Below the pieces are notes generated by a model, which was given only the letters and a program-made list of their open reading frames with translations, did not search any database and had not been told where the DNA came from. A stretch of DNA of 64,000 bases from Pseudomonas parafulva. Its GTDB lineage: Bacteria; Pseudomonadota; Gammaproteobacteria; Pseudomonadales; Pseudomonadaceae. The stretch is from the NCBI RefSeq assembly GCF_002021815.1, contig NZ_CP019952.1, positions 2,573,001 through 2,637,000 on the forward strand, in the 5' to 3' direction. A program made the position numbers and the translations under genes. Shown piece after piece: positions 1-9,330 of this stretch. Position 1 is the stretch's first letter. Every line of letters begins with the position of its first letter.

Positions 1-1
1 C

Positions 2-304
2 GATCAATTGGCCAAGCTGTTCGCCACGCGCAAGGACAGCCTTGATGACCATCTGTTGTGGGTGAGCCAAAGCGGCGAAGTGCGCCTGGACCGCTTGCCA
101 CCCAACACGATCGAAGATGAATTCCAGGAGCACCTGCCAAGCATGCGTGCGCGATTCAAGGCCTATCGCCGAGGCCAGGGCTATGTGGGCAAGAAGGCGG
201 CTGCCGATACCGAGTTCGTCGGCCGTGTCTTGCAAACCCTGCAACAGCAATGGCCAGAGGCACGTACGCAACGTGCCGTGAAAGTGATCGAAGCGCAGTA
301 CTGA
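2..304 (+). CDS. Hypothetical protein, 3' part only
   Basis: The open frame runs in from the left window edge and stops at TGA, so only the last 100 or so residues are visible. A TTG at position 8 is probably an internal codon and not the start. The visible part is hydrophilic and basic and has no membrane segment. I do not recognise the family. An intrinsic terminator follows within 20 bases, so this is the last gene of its transcript. Function unknown. Confidence 0.6.
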   Translation, partial: DQLAKLFATRKDSLDDHLLWVSQSGEVRLDRLPPNTIEDEFQEHLPSMRARFKAYRRGQGYVGKKAAADTEFVGRVLQTLQQQWPEARTQRAVKVIEAQY

Positions 305-320
305 CCGTCACGCTGTATCA

Positions 321-346
321 AGCCCGGCCACCGCGCCGGGCTTTTT
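321..346 (+). terminator. Rho-independent terminator of the first gene
   Basis: An 8-bp perfect GC-rich stem (AGCCCGGC at 321-328 with GCCGGGCT at 335-342) and a 6-nt loop lead straight into a T run at 342-346. The T run overlaps the stop codon of the convergent gene that ends at 346. Confidence 0.85.
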
Positions 347-645
347 CATGCGCGCCTTTTGGCGTTTTTAGGTAATGGCATGGCACCTGTGGCCAACGCC
401 CGAGCGCGCTCAACACCCCAAACCAGCGCCCGGGTCATGGTTTCCCCAGAGCGCGCAGGATAATACTCCTCCACCAGAGCCTGCCCATTGCGTGCGTAAA
501 GGCCGAGAAACAGTTGAGTTGCGCCTTGCCTGGACAGGCGCACCTGCACATCCAGGGTGGTGCCATCGCTCAGCACTTCGTCGTGGCAGCGGCTGTGCAG
601 TTGTGCATCGGCCCACTGCCAATAGGTTTCGTCCCTGACTCGCAT
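346..645 (-). CDS. Hypothetical protein, 99 aa
   Basis: The start ATG at 645 has an excellent Shine-Dalgarno sequence (AGGAGGA) a few bases upstream, and the gene converges on the preceding one. The protein is soluble with a basic C-terminus (ends KNAKRRA) and has a central stretch that reads like beta strands (TTLDVQVRLS, TQLFLGLYA). No catalytic motif is seen and I do not recognise it. It is probably a small Pseudomonas-specific cytosolic protein. Confidence 0.6.
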   Translation of the reverse strand: MRVRDETYWQWADAQLHSRCHDEVLSDGTTLDVQVRLSRQGATQLFLGLYARNGQALVEEYYPARSGETMTRALVWGVERARALATGAMPLPKNAKRRA

Positions 646-776
646 CGTTTGCGGTCCTCCTTACAAAAAACGTAACCAAGGAACCATATCCGTGCCTGAT
701 AGGCGACCGTAACTGACCGACATCATGAGCTTGGTCAATCAACGCTTAAAAAAAGACAGGTAGCACTCGTAATTAC

Positions 777-1661
777 TCAGGCCCTCGCAGCCTTGAGTCG
801 CTGTCCGAGTCGGGCGCCGAACACGTTCACCAACAAGCCACTCATAACCAGCAAGGCACCCCAACCCTGGGTTTCGGTCAGGCGCTCGCCCAGCAGCAGC
901 GCTGATGAACTCAGGCCTATGACAGGTACCAGCAGCGAAAAAGGCGCGACCTTTCCGGCCGGATGGCGCGACAACAGCGTGCTCCAGAGGCTGTAGCCCA
1001 GAATGGTGGCCACGAATGCAAGGTATGCCAGCGCGGCAATCGAGTGCCAGCCGATGTGCGTGAGCGCCTGGCTGATGCTTTCAGGCCCCTCCAACCAGCC
1101 AGAGAGCAGCAGAAAAGGCAGCGGAGGGATCAAGCCGCCCCAGATGACCAATGCCACCAAGTCTATCGACCCGAAGCGACGAGTGATGATGTTGCCCAAG
1201 CCCCACATCGCCCCGCCACACAAGGTCAGTACCAGCGCGAGCATGGGGACATGGCTACCGTCTTCGCTGCCGATCAGCGCCAGCCCACCGGCGGCCACCA
1301 GCAGCCCGAGCACGCTGGCCACGCGCAAGCGCTCGCCCAGAAACAGCGCAGCGAAGCCCAAGGTGAAGAAGGCCTGGGACTGCAGGACCAATGAAGCGAG
1401 CCCCGGTGGCATGCCGCTGGCCATGGCCTGGAACAGAAATGCAAACTGCCCCAGCGAGATGGTCGCACCGTAGGCGATCAACCAACGCCACGGCAGGTTC
1501 GGCCGCTTAATGAAGAACACCGCGGGAAAAGCCACAAGCAGAAAACGCAGCGCCCCCAGCAACATGGGTGGCAACCCATCGAGCCCGACCTTGATCACGA
1601 CGAAGTTGACGCCCCAGGCGATGATTACCACCAGAGCGATGAGCAGGTCCTTGAGCGGCAT
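777..1661 (-). CDS. EamA/DMT-superfamily transporter
   Basis: 294-aa inner-membrane protein with the ten hydrophobic segments and duplicated EamA repeat of the drug/metabolite transporter superfamily. It starts PLKDLLIALVVIIAWGVNFV and carries the LGERL signature near the end of both halves (FLGERLRVASVLGLL and LLGERLTETQGW). The ATG at 1661 is chosen over the GTG at 1682 because AAGGAAG lies just ahead of it. Relatives export amino acids or other metabolites, but the substrate cannot be read from sequence. It is a single gene in the same direction as azoR. Confidence 0.85.
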   Translation of the reverse strand: MPLKDLLIALVVIIAWGVNFVVIKVGLDGLPPMLLGALRFLLVAFPAVFFIKRPNLPWRWLIAYGATISLGQFAFLFQAMASGMPPGLASLVLQSQAFFTLGFAALFLGERLRVASVLGLLVAAGGLALIGSEDGSHVPMLALVLTLCGGAMWGLGNIITRRFGSIDLVALVIWGGLIPPLPFLLLSGWLEGPESISQALTHIGWHSIAALAYLAFVATILGYSLWSTLLSRHPAGKVAPFSLLVPVIGLSSSALLLGERLTETQGWGALLVMSGLLVNVFGARLGQRLKAARA

Positions 1662-1802
1662 TGCGGCTTCCTTCTTCAGCACTTATACATATTTCGTTAC
1701 AGCATAAGGCTATTCCTCAATGAACCACCATTACAGTTGCGCCCTAGCGTTGCGCAACAGTGAGCTGTGCGGCCATCAGCAACATGCGGTTGGTACGCCC
1801 AT

Positions 1803-1827
1803 GAAAAAGGGCCGCCTAGGCGACCCT
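1803..1827 (-). terminator. Terminator of azoR
   Basis: Read on the minus strand, a 9-bp stem with one mismatch (AGGGTCGCC / GGCGGCCCT) is followed by TTTTTCAT. It lies 25 bases after the azoR stop. Confidence 0.75.
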
Positions 1828-1851
1828 CAATTTGCGCTGTTTCCCCTGCCT

Positions 1852-2463
1852 TTATGCCACCGCGAACAGATCGTTTTCGATGTGCGCCTGTGCCGCGGCA
1901 ATCGCTTGGGTGCGCTGCTCCGGGCCATAAGCCAGGCCATGAGCTCGAACCACGTGCAGGTCGGTAATGCCGATGAAGCCCAGGAACACCTTGAGGAAGT
2001 CTTCGTGGCCGACCCCTGTTGGTTGATCGGCGTGCATTCCCCCTGCCGTGGAAACCAGCACCACTTTCTTGTCACCGCACAGGCCTTCTGGACCAGCCTC
2101 GGTATAACGGAAGGTCTTGCCGGCGACGGCGATGCGGTCGATCCAAGCCTTGAGTTGGGTCGGCACGCTGAAGTTGTACATTGGCGCGCCGATGACCACT
2201 GCGTCGGCGGCCAGGAACTCTTCGAGGGTCTCGGCACTGAGCTTGGCCTCGAAAGCCTGGGCCGCATCGCGCAGCTCTTCACCGGTGCCGGCAGCCATCA
2301 GGGTTGCGGCCGAGAAGTGAGCGATGGCATCGGCTGCCAGGTCGCGATAAACCACTTCAACGTTCGGCTCAGCGGCCTGCCACGCGGCGACGACTTCACG
2401 GCTCAATTGGCGCGAGGCCGAGTTGTCACCCAGGATGCTCGAATCGATGTGCAGCAGTTTCAT
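1852..2463 (-). CDS. azoR: FMN-dependent NADH-azoreductase
   Basis: 203 aa, the usual length for AzoR. The flavodoxin-like fold opens with the FMN phosphate-binding strand and loop ([21 protein letters not shown]), and the [18 protein letters not shown] stretch is the family hallmark that contacts FMN and the dimer partner. The enzyme reduces quinones and azo compounds with NAD(P)H in the cytosol and is usually linked to electrophile or thiol stress. It is divergent from the LysR gene starting near 2593, with about 130 bp between them, so that regulator is the likely controller. Confidence 0.93.
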   Translation of the reverse strand: MKLLHIDSSILGDNSASRQLSREVVAAWQAAEPNVEVVYRDLAADAIAHFSAATLMAAGTGEELRDAAQAFEAKLSAETLEEFLAADAVVIGAPMYNFSVPTQLKAWIDRIAVAGKTFRYTEAGPEGLCGDKKVVLVSTAGGMHADQPTGVGHEDFLKVFLGFIGITDLHVVRAHGLAYGPEQRTQAIAAAQAHIENDLFAVA

Positions 2464-2592
2464 GGGGTACTCCTGTGAAAGGGGGTAAGGCTGAATATAT
2501 TCGATGAAAAGGATGTTACCTAAGTGTGTAATGGATGATAAGTGCGCCCAATCGCGCTAGTTTGTCCTACCCCTGGAACAATGAGCCGTGCC

Positions 2593-3495
2593 ATGCAGGA
2601 TTTGAACGACCTGTTTTACTTTGCCCGTGTCGTCGAAGCAGGCGGGTTCGCCGCCGCTGGACGCCAGCTCGGCATTCCGAAATCAAGGCTATCCCGCCGT
2701 ATCGCCGAACTGGAGGATCGCTTGGGCATGCGCCTGCTACAGCGCACCACGCGGCAAGTGAAACTGACAGCCGTGGGCGAACGCTACCTGCATCACTGCC
2801 AAGCCATGCTCCTCGAAGCTGAAGCCGCTGAAGAGGCAGTAGCCAGCATGAGCAGTGAACCACGCGGCAGGCTACGCGTGTCCTGCCCGGTGGCCTTGGG
2901 TCATGCGTTCTTGCCGGACGTGGTAACCCGGTTTCTGCAACAGTATCCGCTCGTGCAGCTGGATCTGGTCTTGCTCAACCGTAGAGTGGACCTGATCTCT
3001 GAAGGAATAGATGTAGCGCTGCGAGTGCGCGACTTGGGCGATGAAGACCCTACGCTGGTGACCAGGCGACTGTGTCAGGCACAGATGCAACTGGTAGCCG
3101 CGCCCGGTTTCGCCCCCCAGGTGCGCACGCCTGAGCAGCTGGCCGACCTGCCGGTGCTGGGTGCACCCGAGGCCGACCGCCTGGTACACCTGAGGCTGCA
3201 GGGGCCAGGGGGCCAACAACGCGCCTTGGCGCTCGAACCCAGGCTGTCAGTGGACGATTTCGTGGTACGTAATGCAGCTGTACGCGCTGGCCTGGGCTTC
3301 ACCGCCCTGCCCAGCCTGTTTTGTGAAGAGCAGCTCCAACGCGGTGAACTCGTTAGATTACTTCCGGACTGGTCCTTGCCAGGCGGCTACCTGCAGGCGG
3401 TTTACCCGCACCGACGCGGTGTCACGCCTGCGGTGCGGGTATGGATCGACCATTTGGCCGCCTCATTCGAAACGTGCGGGGAACGTTACGTGTGA
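2593..3495 (+). CDS. LysR-family transcriptional regulator, divergent from azoR
   Basis: A 300-aa LysR protein. The N-terminal winged helix-turn-helix is clear (DLFYFARVVEAGGFAAAGRQ, then KSRLSRRIAELEDRLGMRLLQRTTR), followed by a periplasmic-binding-like effector domain from about residue 90. The start at 2593 places MQDLNDLF at the usual N-terminus; ATG 2581 is an in-frame alternative. The HTH sequence with the RTTRQVKLT extension places it in the broad AaeR/DsdC-like clade that often activates adjacent quinone or azo reductases. The ligand is unknown. Confidence 0.9.
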   Translation: MQDLNDLFYFARVVEAGGFAAAGRQLGIPKSRLSRRIAELEDRLGMRLLQRTTRQVKLTAVGERYLHHCQAMLLEAEAAEEAVASMSSEPRGRLRVSCPVALGHAFLPDVVTRFLQQYPLVQLDLVLLNRRVDLISEGIDVALRVRDLGDEDPTLVTRRLCQAQMQLVAAPGFAPQVRTPEQLADLPVLGAPEADRLVHLRLQGPGGQQRALALEPRLSVDDFVVRNAAVRAGLGFTALPSLFCEEQLQRGELVRLLPDWSLPGGYLQAVYPHRRGVTPAVRVWIDHLAASFETCGERYV

Positions 3496-3531
3496 CACAT
3501 CACTGAGCCCAACCCGAGTGGCCGGGACTTC

Positions 3532-3553
3532 AATGGGGGCGCTCGCCCCCATT
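3532..3553. terminator. Bidirectional hairpin between the LysR and DUF1294 genes
   Basis: A 10-bp perfect inverted repeat (AATGGGGGCG at 3532-3541 with CGCCCCCATT at 3544-3553) lies between two convergent genes. There is no long T run on either side. Confidence 0.55.
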
Positions 3554-3568
3554 CGTGATACAGCGGCT

Positions 3569-3982
3569 TCACCCCAACGCTGCAGCTCGCCCTTGAAAGA
3601 ACAGCCAATACGCCCAGGCGGCCTGGTGCACGACCACGATGGCCCAGAACTTGACCTGGTAAGGCACCTTGCGTGTCTTGTGCCGGAACACCTGCTGCGC
3701 CAGCAGAGCCCCAGGCCAGCCACCGAACAGTTCTACACCATGCAGCAGCTTCTCCGGGGTGCGTCGCGCTTGGCTGCGGGCCTGGGACTTGTCGCGCCAA
3801 TAGAGCAACACAGTGAGCAGACTCATCACAGGGTACACCACCAGCGGCCACCACGCCTGCGCGTCGAAGGCCAGGCACGCGACGCCCAACACCGGCAGCA
3901 CACACAGCAGCCCCAGCAGCACTCCCTTGAACTTGGCATTGCGTATCCGTGTCGGGCGCTGGCGGTCTGACTGCTCATCCAT
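3569..3982 (-). CDS. DUF1294 membrane protein
   Basis: A 137-aa protein with two N-terminal hydrophobic segments ([20 protein letters not shown] and [19 protein letters not shown]), then the DUF1294 core: [35 protein letters not shown], and [15 protein letters not shown]. In many homologues this domain follows a cold-shock domain; that part is absent here. The start overlaps the uppP stop by 8 bp, so the two genes are translationally coupled. Its role is unknown; membrane location is inferred. Confidence 0.85.
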   Translation of the reverse strand: MDEQSDRQRPTRIRNAKFKGVLLGLLCVLPVLGVACLAFDAQAWWPLVVYPVMSLLTVLLYWRDKSQARSQARRTPEKLLHGVELFGGWPGALLAQQVFRHKTRKVPYQVKFWAIVVVHQAAWAYWLFFQGRAAALG

Positions 3983-4805
3983 GAGCGACGGTCCAGTCGA
4001 CCCAGCCAAACAGCCAGCTCGCCAGGATCAGCATGCCGAAGACGATCCGATACCAGGCAAAGGCTGCATAACTGTGGTTGGCGATGAATTTCAGCAGACC
4101 GCGTACGGCGATCATCGCGAAGATGAACGAGGTGACGAAGCCCAGCGCAAAGACCGGCAGATCATCGGGCTGGAACAGATGACGGTACTTGTAACCCGAA
4201 TACACGGCAGCCCCCACCATCGTCGGCATCGCCAGAAAGAAGGAAAACTCCGTCGCGGCAGTACGCGACAGGCCAAACAGCAGGCCGCCGATGATGGTCG
4301 AGCCGGAACGCGAGGTCCCCGGGATCATGGCCAGACACTGCACGAAACCGATTTTAAGCGCGTGGCTCCAGTGCATCTCGTCGACATGAGTCACCTGAAC
4401 CCTGTGTTGGCGTCGCTCGGCCCAGAGCATGACCACCCCACCCAGTACCAGCGCAGCTGCCACGGTGACAGCGTTGAACAAGTACTCATGAATCAGGTCG
4501 GCGAACAATACACCCAATACCAACGCCGGCAGGAAGGCCAACAGCAAGTTGCCGGTGAAGCGCTGCGCTCTGGGCTGATTCGGCAACCCACGGACCACAG
4601 CGAATATTTTGCCGCGAAACTCCCACATCACCGCCAGGATGGCGGCCAGCTGAATGATGATGTTGAAGGCCATCGCCCGCTCACCTGTGAAACCGATGAG
4701 GTCGGCAACGATGATCTGGTGGCCAGTACTGGAAATCGGCAGGAACTCCGTCAGCCCTTCCACCACGCCCAGTATGATTGCCTGAAAGGCCGTCCAAAAA
4801 TCCAT
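3975..4805 (-). CDS. uppP: Undecaprenyl-diphosphate phosphatase (BacA/UppP)
   Basis: A 276-aa integral membrane enzyme that dephosphorylates undecaprenyl pyrophosphate to recycle the lipid carrier for peptidoglycan and O-antigen; its loss or overexpression alters bacitracin sensitivity. Both signatures are present: [14 protein letters not shown] near residue 18, and [15 protein letters not shown] near residue 170. The start at the second of two tandem ATGs is preferred because it leaves workable spacing from the GGGGG ribosome-binding sequence. Pseudomonas genomes often carry more than one uppP, so this may be the accessory copy. Confidence 0.93.
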   Translation of the reverse strand: MDFWTAFQAIILGVVEGLTEFLPISSTGHQIIVADLIGFTGERAMAFNIIIQLAAILAVMWEFRGKIFAVVRGLPNQPRAQRFTGNLLLAFLPALVLGVLFADLIHEYLFNAVTVAAALVLGGVVMLWAERRQHRVQVTHVDEMHWSHALKIGFVQCLAMIPGTSRSGSTIIGGLLFGLSRTAATEFSFFLAMPTMVGAAVYSGYKYRHLFQPDDLPVFALGFVTSFIFAMIAVRGLLKFIANHSYAAFAWYRIVFGMLILASWLFGWVDWTVAHG

Positions 4806-5077
4806 CATTCCCCCGATGGAGCCTGCTCGTGGCAAGCTCCTTGTTCTTGATTTGCCTGAATATTGCCGCACGCGGCCCGGCTGTTTTACAGCGTCTGTTG
4901 GTCGCAAAGCCAGTGGAAAAGTTCACGGTTACTAAAGGTTTCATCTTGCGCGGCCGAAATGCTGGCAGAGCTCCTTTGCACTGTCATGACGTGGCAGGCA
5001 ACAGACTCCACGGCACATGGCACTTAGCCATTGGTCGAGTGGGTCCATGGCCGCAGGCGTGCTTGGATGCAGGTGAG

Positions 5078-5088
5078 AACAAGAACAA
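5078..5088 (+). promoter_or_regulatory. A-rich Crc/Hfq-type motif in the mcpP leader
   Basis: AACAAGAACAA fits the AAnAAnAA catabolite-repression motif bound by Hfq with Crc in Pseudomonas. It lies just upstream of the GGAG ribosome-binding site (5091-5094) of the chemoreceptor gene, where it could block translation. Function is inferred from position only. Confidence 0.4.
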
Positions 5089-5102
5089 ATGGAGCATGCG
5101 CA

Positions 5103-6737
5103 ATGAAGACGCTAAGATCGATGTCGATCAGCAGCCGTTTATGGCTGATCCTGATAGTGGCCATAGCCATGCTGTTGGTGCTTGGTCTGCTGATGCTGCG
5201 CCAGATCCACGGCGACTTGTACCAAGCCAAGGCAGAGAAAACCCGGCATGTGGTGGAAACGGCCACAGGTGTACTGGCGCATTTCCAACAGCTGGAGGCC
5301 GCCGGTACCTTGAGCCGTGACGCGGCCCAGCAACAAGCCCTGCAAGTGGTAAGGGCGTTGCGCTATGACCATGACGACTACTTCTGGATCAACGACCTGA
5401 CCCCGCGCATGATCATGCATCCGGCCAATCCCAAGCTCGACGGCCAGGACCTTTCGGGCATTCGCGATCCGGATGGCTTTGCCGTATTCAACGAAATGGT
5501 CGCGCTGGCGCGCCAGCAGGAGGCTGGGCCCGTGAATTACCGCTGGCCCAAGCCAGGGGCTAGCGAACCTGTTGCCAAGACATCCTACATCCAGCTGTTC
5601 AAGCCCTGGGGCTGGATCATCGGCTCTGGGGTCTACGTTGACGACGTACAGACCGAGTTCGCTCGCCAGCTGCGTGACGCTTCGCTGCTGGGCATGGCGA
5701 TCGCGCTGCTGATGGGCCTGATGGTCTGGGTGATCGCACGCAGCATTGCCCGCCCGCTACAGGAAGCCGTGCAGGCCATGGGCAATATCGCCAGCGGCGA
5801 AAGCGACCTGACCCGGCGCCTGGACACCCACGGGCGCGATGAACTCAGTCAGCTGGGCGAGCACTTCAACCGCTTCAACGGCAAGCTGCAAGGGGTGATC
5901 GGGCAATTACAAAGTGCGGCGCATGCGCTGGCCAGATCAGCCGACCATGTAGGCGACAATGCCGGTGCGGCGCAACAGCAAAGCGCCCAACAATCCCTGC
6001 AGATGGACCAGGTGGCAACGGCCGTGAACGAGGTGACCTACGCCGTGCAGGATGTGGCCAAGACCGCCGAGCAGGCCGCCGGGGAAATGCACTGCGCTCA
6101 GCAACAGGTCGCCCATGGGCAGCAGGCGATCCATGGCAGCCTGGCCCAGATCGATCGGTTGTCCATCACCATCGAACAGGCGGTGCAAGTAATCCGTGAC
6201 CTGGCCGGGCACAGTACCCGTATTGGCGGCGTGCTGGACGTGATCCGCTCGATTGCAGAACAAACCAATCTGCTGGCGCTTAACGCGGCGATCGAAGCCG
6301 CTCGCGCAGGCGAACAAGGCAGGGGTTTTGCCGTGGTAGCCGATGAGGTGCGCCTGCTGGCGCAGCGCACGGCCCAGTCCACGGCCGAGATCCACATCAT
6401 GATCGAACACTTGCAGAGCCAGTCCGATGCCGCCGTCAAGGCGATCGACACCAGCAGCGAGGCCTCACGGCAAACCGTCACGCAAGCCCGCGAAGCAGGC
6501 GCCAGCCTAGATGCGATCAACCAGGCTCTGCACACCCTGACAGCGTTGAATGCCTCTATTGCCAGCGCTACCCTGCAGCAGTCCCACGTGGTCGAGGACA
6601 TCAACCGCAACGTGCTGGACACGGCAGGCCTCTCGCAGCAGGCGGCCGAGGCGGCACGCCAGTCCAGTGAGGCCGGCGTGGCGCTGGGCCGCCTCAGCCA
6701 GGACCTGGAACAACTGCTGCGCCAGTTCAGGGTCTGA
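5103..6737 (+). CDS. mcpP: Methyl-accepting chemotaxis protein with sCache ligand domain (McpP-like)
   Basis: 544 aa. It has an N-terminal membrane anchor ([20 protein letters not shown]), then a periplasmic single-Cache domain with its hallmark DDYFWINDL...MIMHP and a [13 protein letters not shown] loop. A second membrane segment near residue 195 is followed by a HAMP domain and a long cytoplasmic signalling helix bundle. The signalling tip is canonical ([21 protein letters not shown] near residue 385). In P. putida the closest known receptor is McpP, which senses acetate, pyruvate, propionate and lactate, and the next genes (pnuC, kinase) are in the same order I recall there. The ligand call is by similarity. 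ATG 5103 is preferred because GGAG precedes it; a longer frame starts at 5031. Confidence 0.85.
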   Translation: MKTLRSMSISSRLWLILIVAIAMLLVLGLLMLRQIHGDLYQAKAEKTRHVVETATGVLAHFQQLEAAGTLSRDAAQQQALQVVRALRYDHDDYFWINDLTPRMIMHPANPKLDGQDLSGIRDPDGFAVFNEMVALARQQEAGPVNYRWPKPGASEPVAKTSYIQLFKPWGWIIGSGVYVDDVQTEFARQLRDASLLGMAIALLMGLMVWVIARSIARPLQEAVQAMGNIASGESDLTRRLDTHGRDELSQLGEHFNRFNGKLQGVIGQLQSAAHALARSADHVGDNAGAAQQQSAQQSLQMDQVATAVNEVTYAVQDVAKTAEQAAGEMHCAQQQVAHGQQAIHGSLAQIDRLSITIEQAVQVIRDLAGHSTRIGGVLDVIRSIAEQTNLLALNAAIEAARAGEQGRGFAVVADEVRLLAQRTAQSTAEIHIMIEHLQSQSDAAVKAIDTSSEASRQTVTQAREAGASLDAINQALHTLTALNASIASATLQQSHVVEDINRNVLDTAGLSQQAAEAARQSSEAGVALGRLSQDLEQLLRQFRV

Positions 6738-6849
6738 AGCCGACACCGGCTCAGGGCTGCTAGACGGCCCTGATCCCGGCAACGCTCTACACCTTCCTTG
6801 AGCTAACCGCTACAATCGCGCCCCTCCCTGAAATCTCCAAGGATCGCCG

Positions 6850-7416
6850 ATGTCCGGCCTTGAACTCATCGCCGCCGTCCTCGGCGTCATCGCTGTGTGG
6901 CTCACGGTCAAGCAGAACGCCTGGTGCTGGCCCCTCGGCCTGATCATGGTGCTGATCTATGCCTGGCTATTTTATGAGGTCAAGCTCTATTCGGGGATGC
7001 TGCTCCAAGTTGCCTATGCGCTGTTACAACTGTATGGCTGGTGGCAGTGGAAGCGCCCTGAACGGCAAGACGCGGCACGCCAGGTATCGAGCTTACGGCC
7101 CGGCGCGCTGGTCATCCACCTGGGCCTGGGCGTACTGCTTAGCGCAGCATTGGGTACTGCCATGGCCACCTGGACCGATGCCGCCCTGCCCTGGCTGGAT
7201 GCCAGCCTGACCGGCTTTAGCTTGGTGGCCCAGCTGTGGATGGCGCAAAAGCGCTTGCAATGCTGGCCCCTGTGGGTCGTGGTGGACATCATCTATGTCG
7301 GGCAGTACCTGCACCAGCACTTGTATTTCACCGCGGCGCTGTTTGCGGTGCTCACCCTCATTGCCCTGCGCGGATGGCTGGAATGGCACCGGGACCCGGC
7401 GTTGGTGAAGCCATGA
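6850..7416 (+). CDS. pnuC: Nicotinamide riboside transporter PnuC
   Basis: 188-aa membrane protein with about seven hydrophobic segments and the PnuC hallmarks: an early WLTVKQNAWCWPLG loop and LLQLYGWWQW in the third helix, whose aromatic residues line the substrate path in characterised PnuC proteins. It imports nicotinamide riboside by facilitated diffusion, trapped by phosphorylation. That fits the ATPase/kinase gene which overlaps its stop codon by four bases (ATGA). A TACAAT -10-like element lies about 30 bp upstream of the start. Confidence 0.92.
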   Translation: MSGLELIAAVLGVIAVWLTVKQNAWCWPLGLIMVLIYAWLFYEVKLYSGMLLQVAYALLQLYGWWQWKRPERQDAARQVSSLRPGALVIHLGLGVLLSAALGTAMATWTDAALPWLDASLTGFSLVAQLWMAQKRLQCWPLWVVVDIIYVGQYLHQHLYFTAALFAVLTLIALRGWLEWHRDPALVKP

Positions 7417-7976
7417 GCGCTGTCACGAGCACCCAGGTTGTGGTGCTGTGCGGCCCCGAATCCAGTGGCAAGAGCTGGCTCAGCGGCCAGATCCAGGCGC
7501 GTTTCGGAGGGCTGGTGGTGGGTGAGTACGTGCGTCATTTCATCGACCAGCACTGCCGCGACACGTGCTACGCCGACATCCCCAGCATCGCCCGTGGGCA
7601 GTTGGCCTGGGAAGACGCTGCACGCGCAGCCTCGCCGTCGCTGTTGATTCTGGACACCCACCTGCTCAGCAACATGCTCTGGAGCCAGACCTTGTTCGGC
7701 GATTGCCCACCTTGGCTGGAGCAGGCTCTGCTCGATCGTCACTACGACCTGCACCTGCTTCTCAGCCCAGAGGGCGTACCCTGGGTTGCCGATGGCCAGC
7801 GCACCCAACCAGATGTGCGAGAGCGCCAGCAGTTTTTCGAGGCAAGCCTGCACTGGCTGCAAGACCACGATCAGCCTTATCACATCATCGAAGGTGACTG
7901 GGCGACACGTCAGGCCCTGGCGCTGGAACTGGTCGCCTCGACGCTGCGGGGCTCTGAGCCGGTGTTAAGCCTCTGA
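7413..7976 (+). CDS. NadR-like nicotinamide riboside kinase (P-loop ATPase)
   Basis: 187 aa. It opens with a Walker A loop (VVLCGPESSGKSWLS) typical of the NadR ribosylnicotinamide kinase domain, with LLILDTHLLSN as the likely Walker B-type strand and VADGQRTQPDVRERQQFF matching the NadR lid region. The helix-turn-helix and adenylyltransferase domains of full NadR are absent. The ATG overlaps the pnuC stop, so the pair is translationally coupled. Expected role: phosphorylation of imported nicotinamide riboside to NMN in the cytosol, driving uptake. Confidence 0.85.
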   Translation: MSAVTSTQVVVLCGPESSGKSWLSGQIQARFGGLVVGEYVRHFIDQHCRDTCYADIPSIARGQLAWEDAARAASPSLLILDTHLLSNMLWSQTLFGDCPPWLEQALLDRHYDLHLLLSPEGVPWVADGQRTQPDVRERQQFFEASLHWLQDHDQPYHIIEGDWATRQALALELVASTLRGSEPVLSL

Positions 7977-8198
7977 CACACCCCGGCTGTTGCCAACCCC
8001 GCAAGCATGCGGCTTACGCGGTGAGCTCCGATAAGTGTCACGCCACCGATACACTGCCTGTCATTCCAATCAAACCCAGCCCTAGAGGTGACCGCTTGGT
8101 CATCAGTCAATAGTCGTTGTATCAGCACTGACACAACGCAGCCCTACACGACAGCTTTCATCGCGCTAACCCCCTGAAATACAACGACTTCTCAAAAG

Positions 8199-8214
8199 CG
8201 GCACGGCTTCTGCT
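8199..8214 (+). promoter_or_regulatory. Putative sigma-54 (-24/-12) promoter of the fap operon
   Basis: CGGCACGGCTTCTGCT matches the consensus TGGCACGnnnnTTGCW with two mismatches and keeps the essential GG-N10-GC spacing. It lies 52 bp upstream of the fapA start, leaving a leader of about 40 nt. No -10/-35 pair of comparable quality was seen in the 290-bp gap upstream of fapA. Confidence 0.6.
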
Positions 8215-8266
8215 CTTGCTAGCGCAACGCTGAACAAGGCCAGCGGCTGAAGAAGGAATTGCCGTC

Positions 8267-8701
8267 GTGAGGAACATCGACAAACGCCTGGGTTACCTGT
8301 TGCTGCTGGGGTGCGCGATCAGCTCGCTCAGCGCGACCGCCCAAGCCGACAATGGCACCATCGTCATTACCCGCGACGTGCAGACACGCAATGCCGTGAT
8401 TCCCCCACTGCGTCCGGACCCCACACCCACCACCGTCAATGCCAACCCGGTCAATCATGTGCTGCGCCAGACCAACGAGTTGAGCGATGGCGACTTCGCC
8501 AGCATCAGCAGCGGCTCAGGCATCAACGCCCTGATCACCCAACACACCGATCACCTGGGCAGCAACCTTGGCCACCAGAGCCAGTTGCCCAACCTCTCTG
8601 GCGGGCGTGGAGCAGGGTCGGGCAACGGGATCTCCAACATGGTCAATTCGAGCGTGCAGAAAGGCCTCGCGCCCCTGCAGATCCTGACGGGGGGCAAATG
8701 A
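8267..8701 (+). CDS. fapA: Functional amyloid operon protein FapA
   Basis: 144 aa with a Sec signal peptide (LLLLGCAISSLSATAQA, cleavage after about residue 27). The mature part is secreted, short and rich in Asn, Gln and Gly. FapA is the first gene of the Pseudomonas Fap operon; it is thought to act as a periplasmic chaperone or fibre modulator that influences the FapB/FapC balance. The start is GTG, chosen because it begins the signal peptide and GAAGGA precedes it. The stop lies one base before the fapB ATG. Confidence 0.9.
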   Translation: MRNIDKRLGYLLLLGCAISSLSATAQADNGTIVITRDVQTRNAVIPPLRPDPTPTTVNANPVNHVLRQTNELSDGDFASISSGSGINALITQHTDHLGSNLGHQSQLPNLSGGRGAGSGNGISNMVNSSVQKGLAPLQILTGGK

Positions 8702-8702
8702 C

Positions 8703-9281
8703 ATGAAGCCTGCCCTGCTCGTCATCACCCTGCTGTGCAGCGCCTCTGCCATGGCCCAGCCACCGACTGCCATCAGCAACAGCGCCACCATCGACGACGC
8801 CGGCCGTGCCTATCAGGGCAACATGACGGTTAACCAGGCCGCCGGGGACATGCAGCAGCAGGCCAATGCCCGGGCCTTCGCCCTTGGCCACGGCGCCAGT
8901 GCCACGACCCAGATCCGGCAACGGCTCAATACGCCTGCGCACGCTCCCATGGATACCCAAGCCCGCATTGGCGGCGCCTCGTTCAGCCACGGTAATGGCG
9001 CGCTTGGCGTCAACCAGAGCGCCGGTGCCGGCACCCAGCAGGCCAACGCCCTGCGCATCAGCGTCGGAACACAACCGCAAAGCATCGACGACAGCGTCCT
9101 CCTGAAACAGAACGTGACGCTGCTCAACACCTTTGACTCAGCTGCTACCCCGACAGGTCATCGCCAGGTCACCACCAGTGACCAGGCGTTCACCGGTGGC
9201 CGTGGCGTGGTTCAGCTGAATCAGAGTGCCGGGGTGGGAAACCGCATGGCCAACACCTTGAGCATACGAGTCGCCGACTGA
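8703..9281 (+). CDS. fapB: Minor amyloid subunit / nucleator FapB
   Basis: 192 aa with a signal peptide (LLVITLLCSASAMA). It contains three imperfect amyloid repeats separated by linkers, each with a VNQSAG or VNQAAG core followed by a QQAN-type segment: NMTVNQAAGDMQQQANA near residue 40, GALGVNQSAGAGTQQANA near 100, and GVVQLNQSAGVGNRMANT at the end. These are the cross-beta units shared with FapC. FapB is a minor fibre component, probably the nucleator. It is packed between fapA and fapC in one transcription unit. Confidence 0.93.
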   Translation: MKPALLVITLLCSASAMAQPPTAISNSATIDDAGRAYQGNMTVNQAAGDMQQQANARAFALGHGASATTQIRQRLNTPAHAPMDTQARIGGASFSHGNGALGVNQSAGAGTQQANALRISVGTQPQSIDDSVLLKQNVTLLNTFDSAATPTGHRQVTTSDQAFTGGRGVVQLNQSAGVGNRMANTLSIRVAD

Positions 9282-9330
9282 CCGTTTGAGTCATGAACGA
9301 CACTTAACCTTTAGAGTACGGAGAATCACC

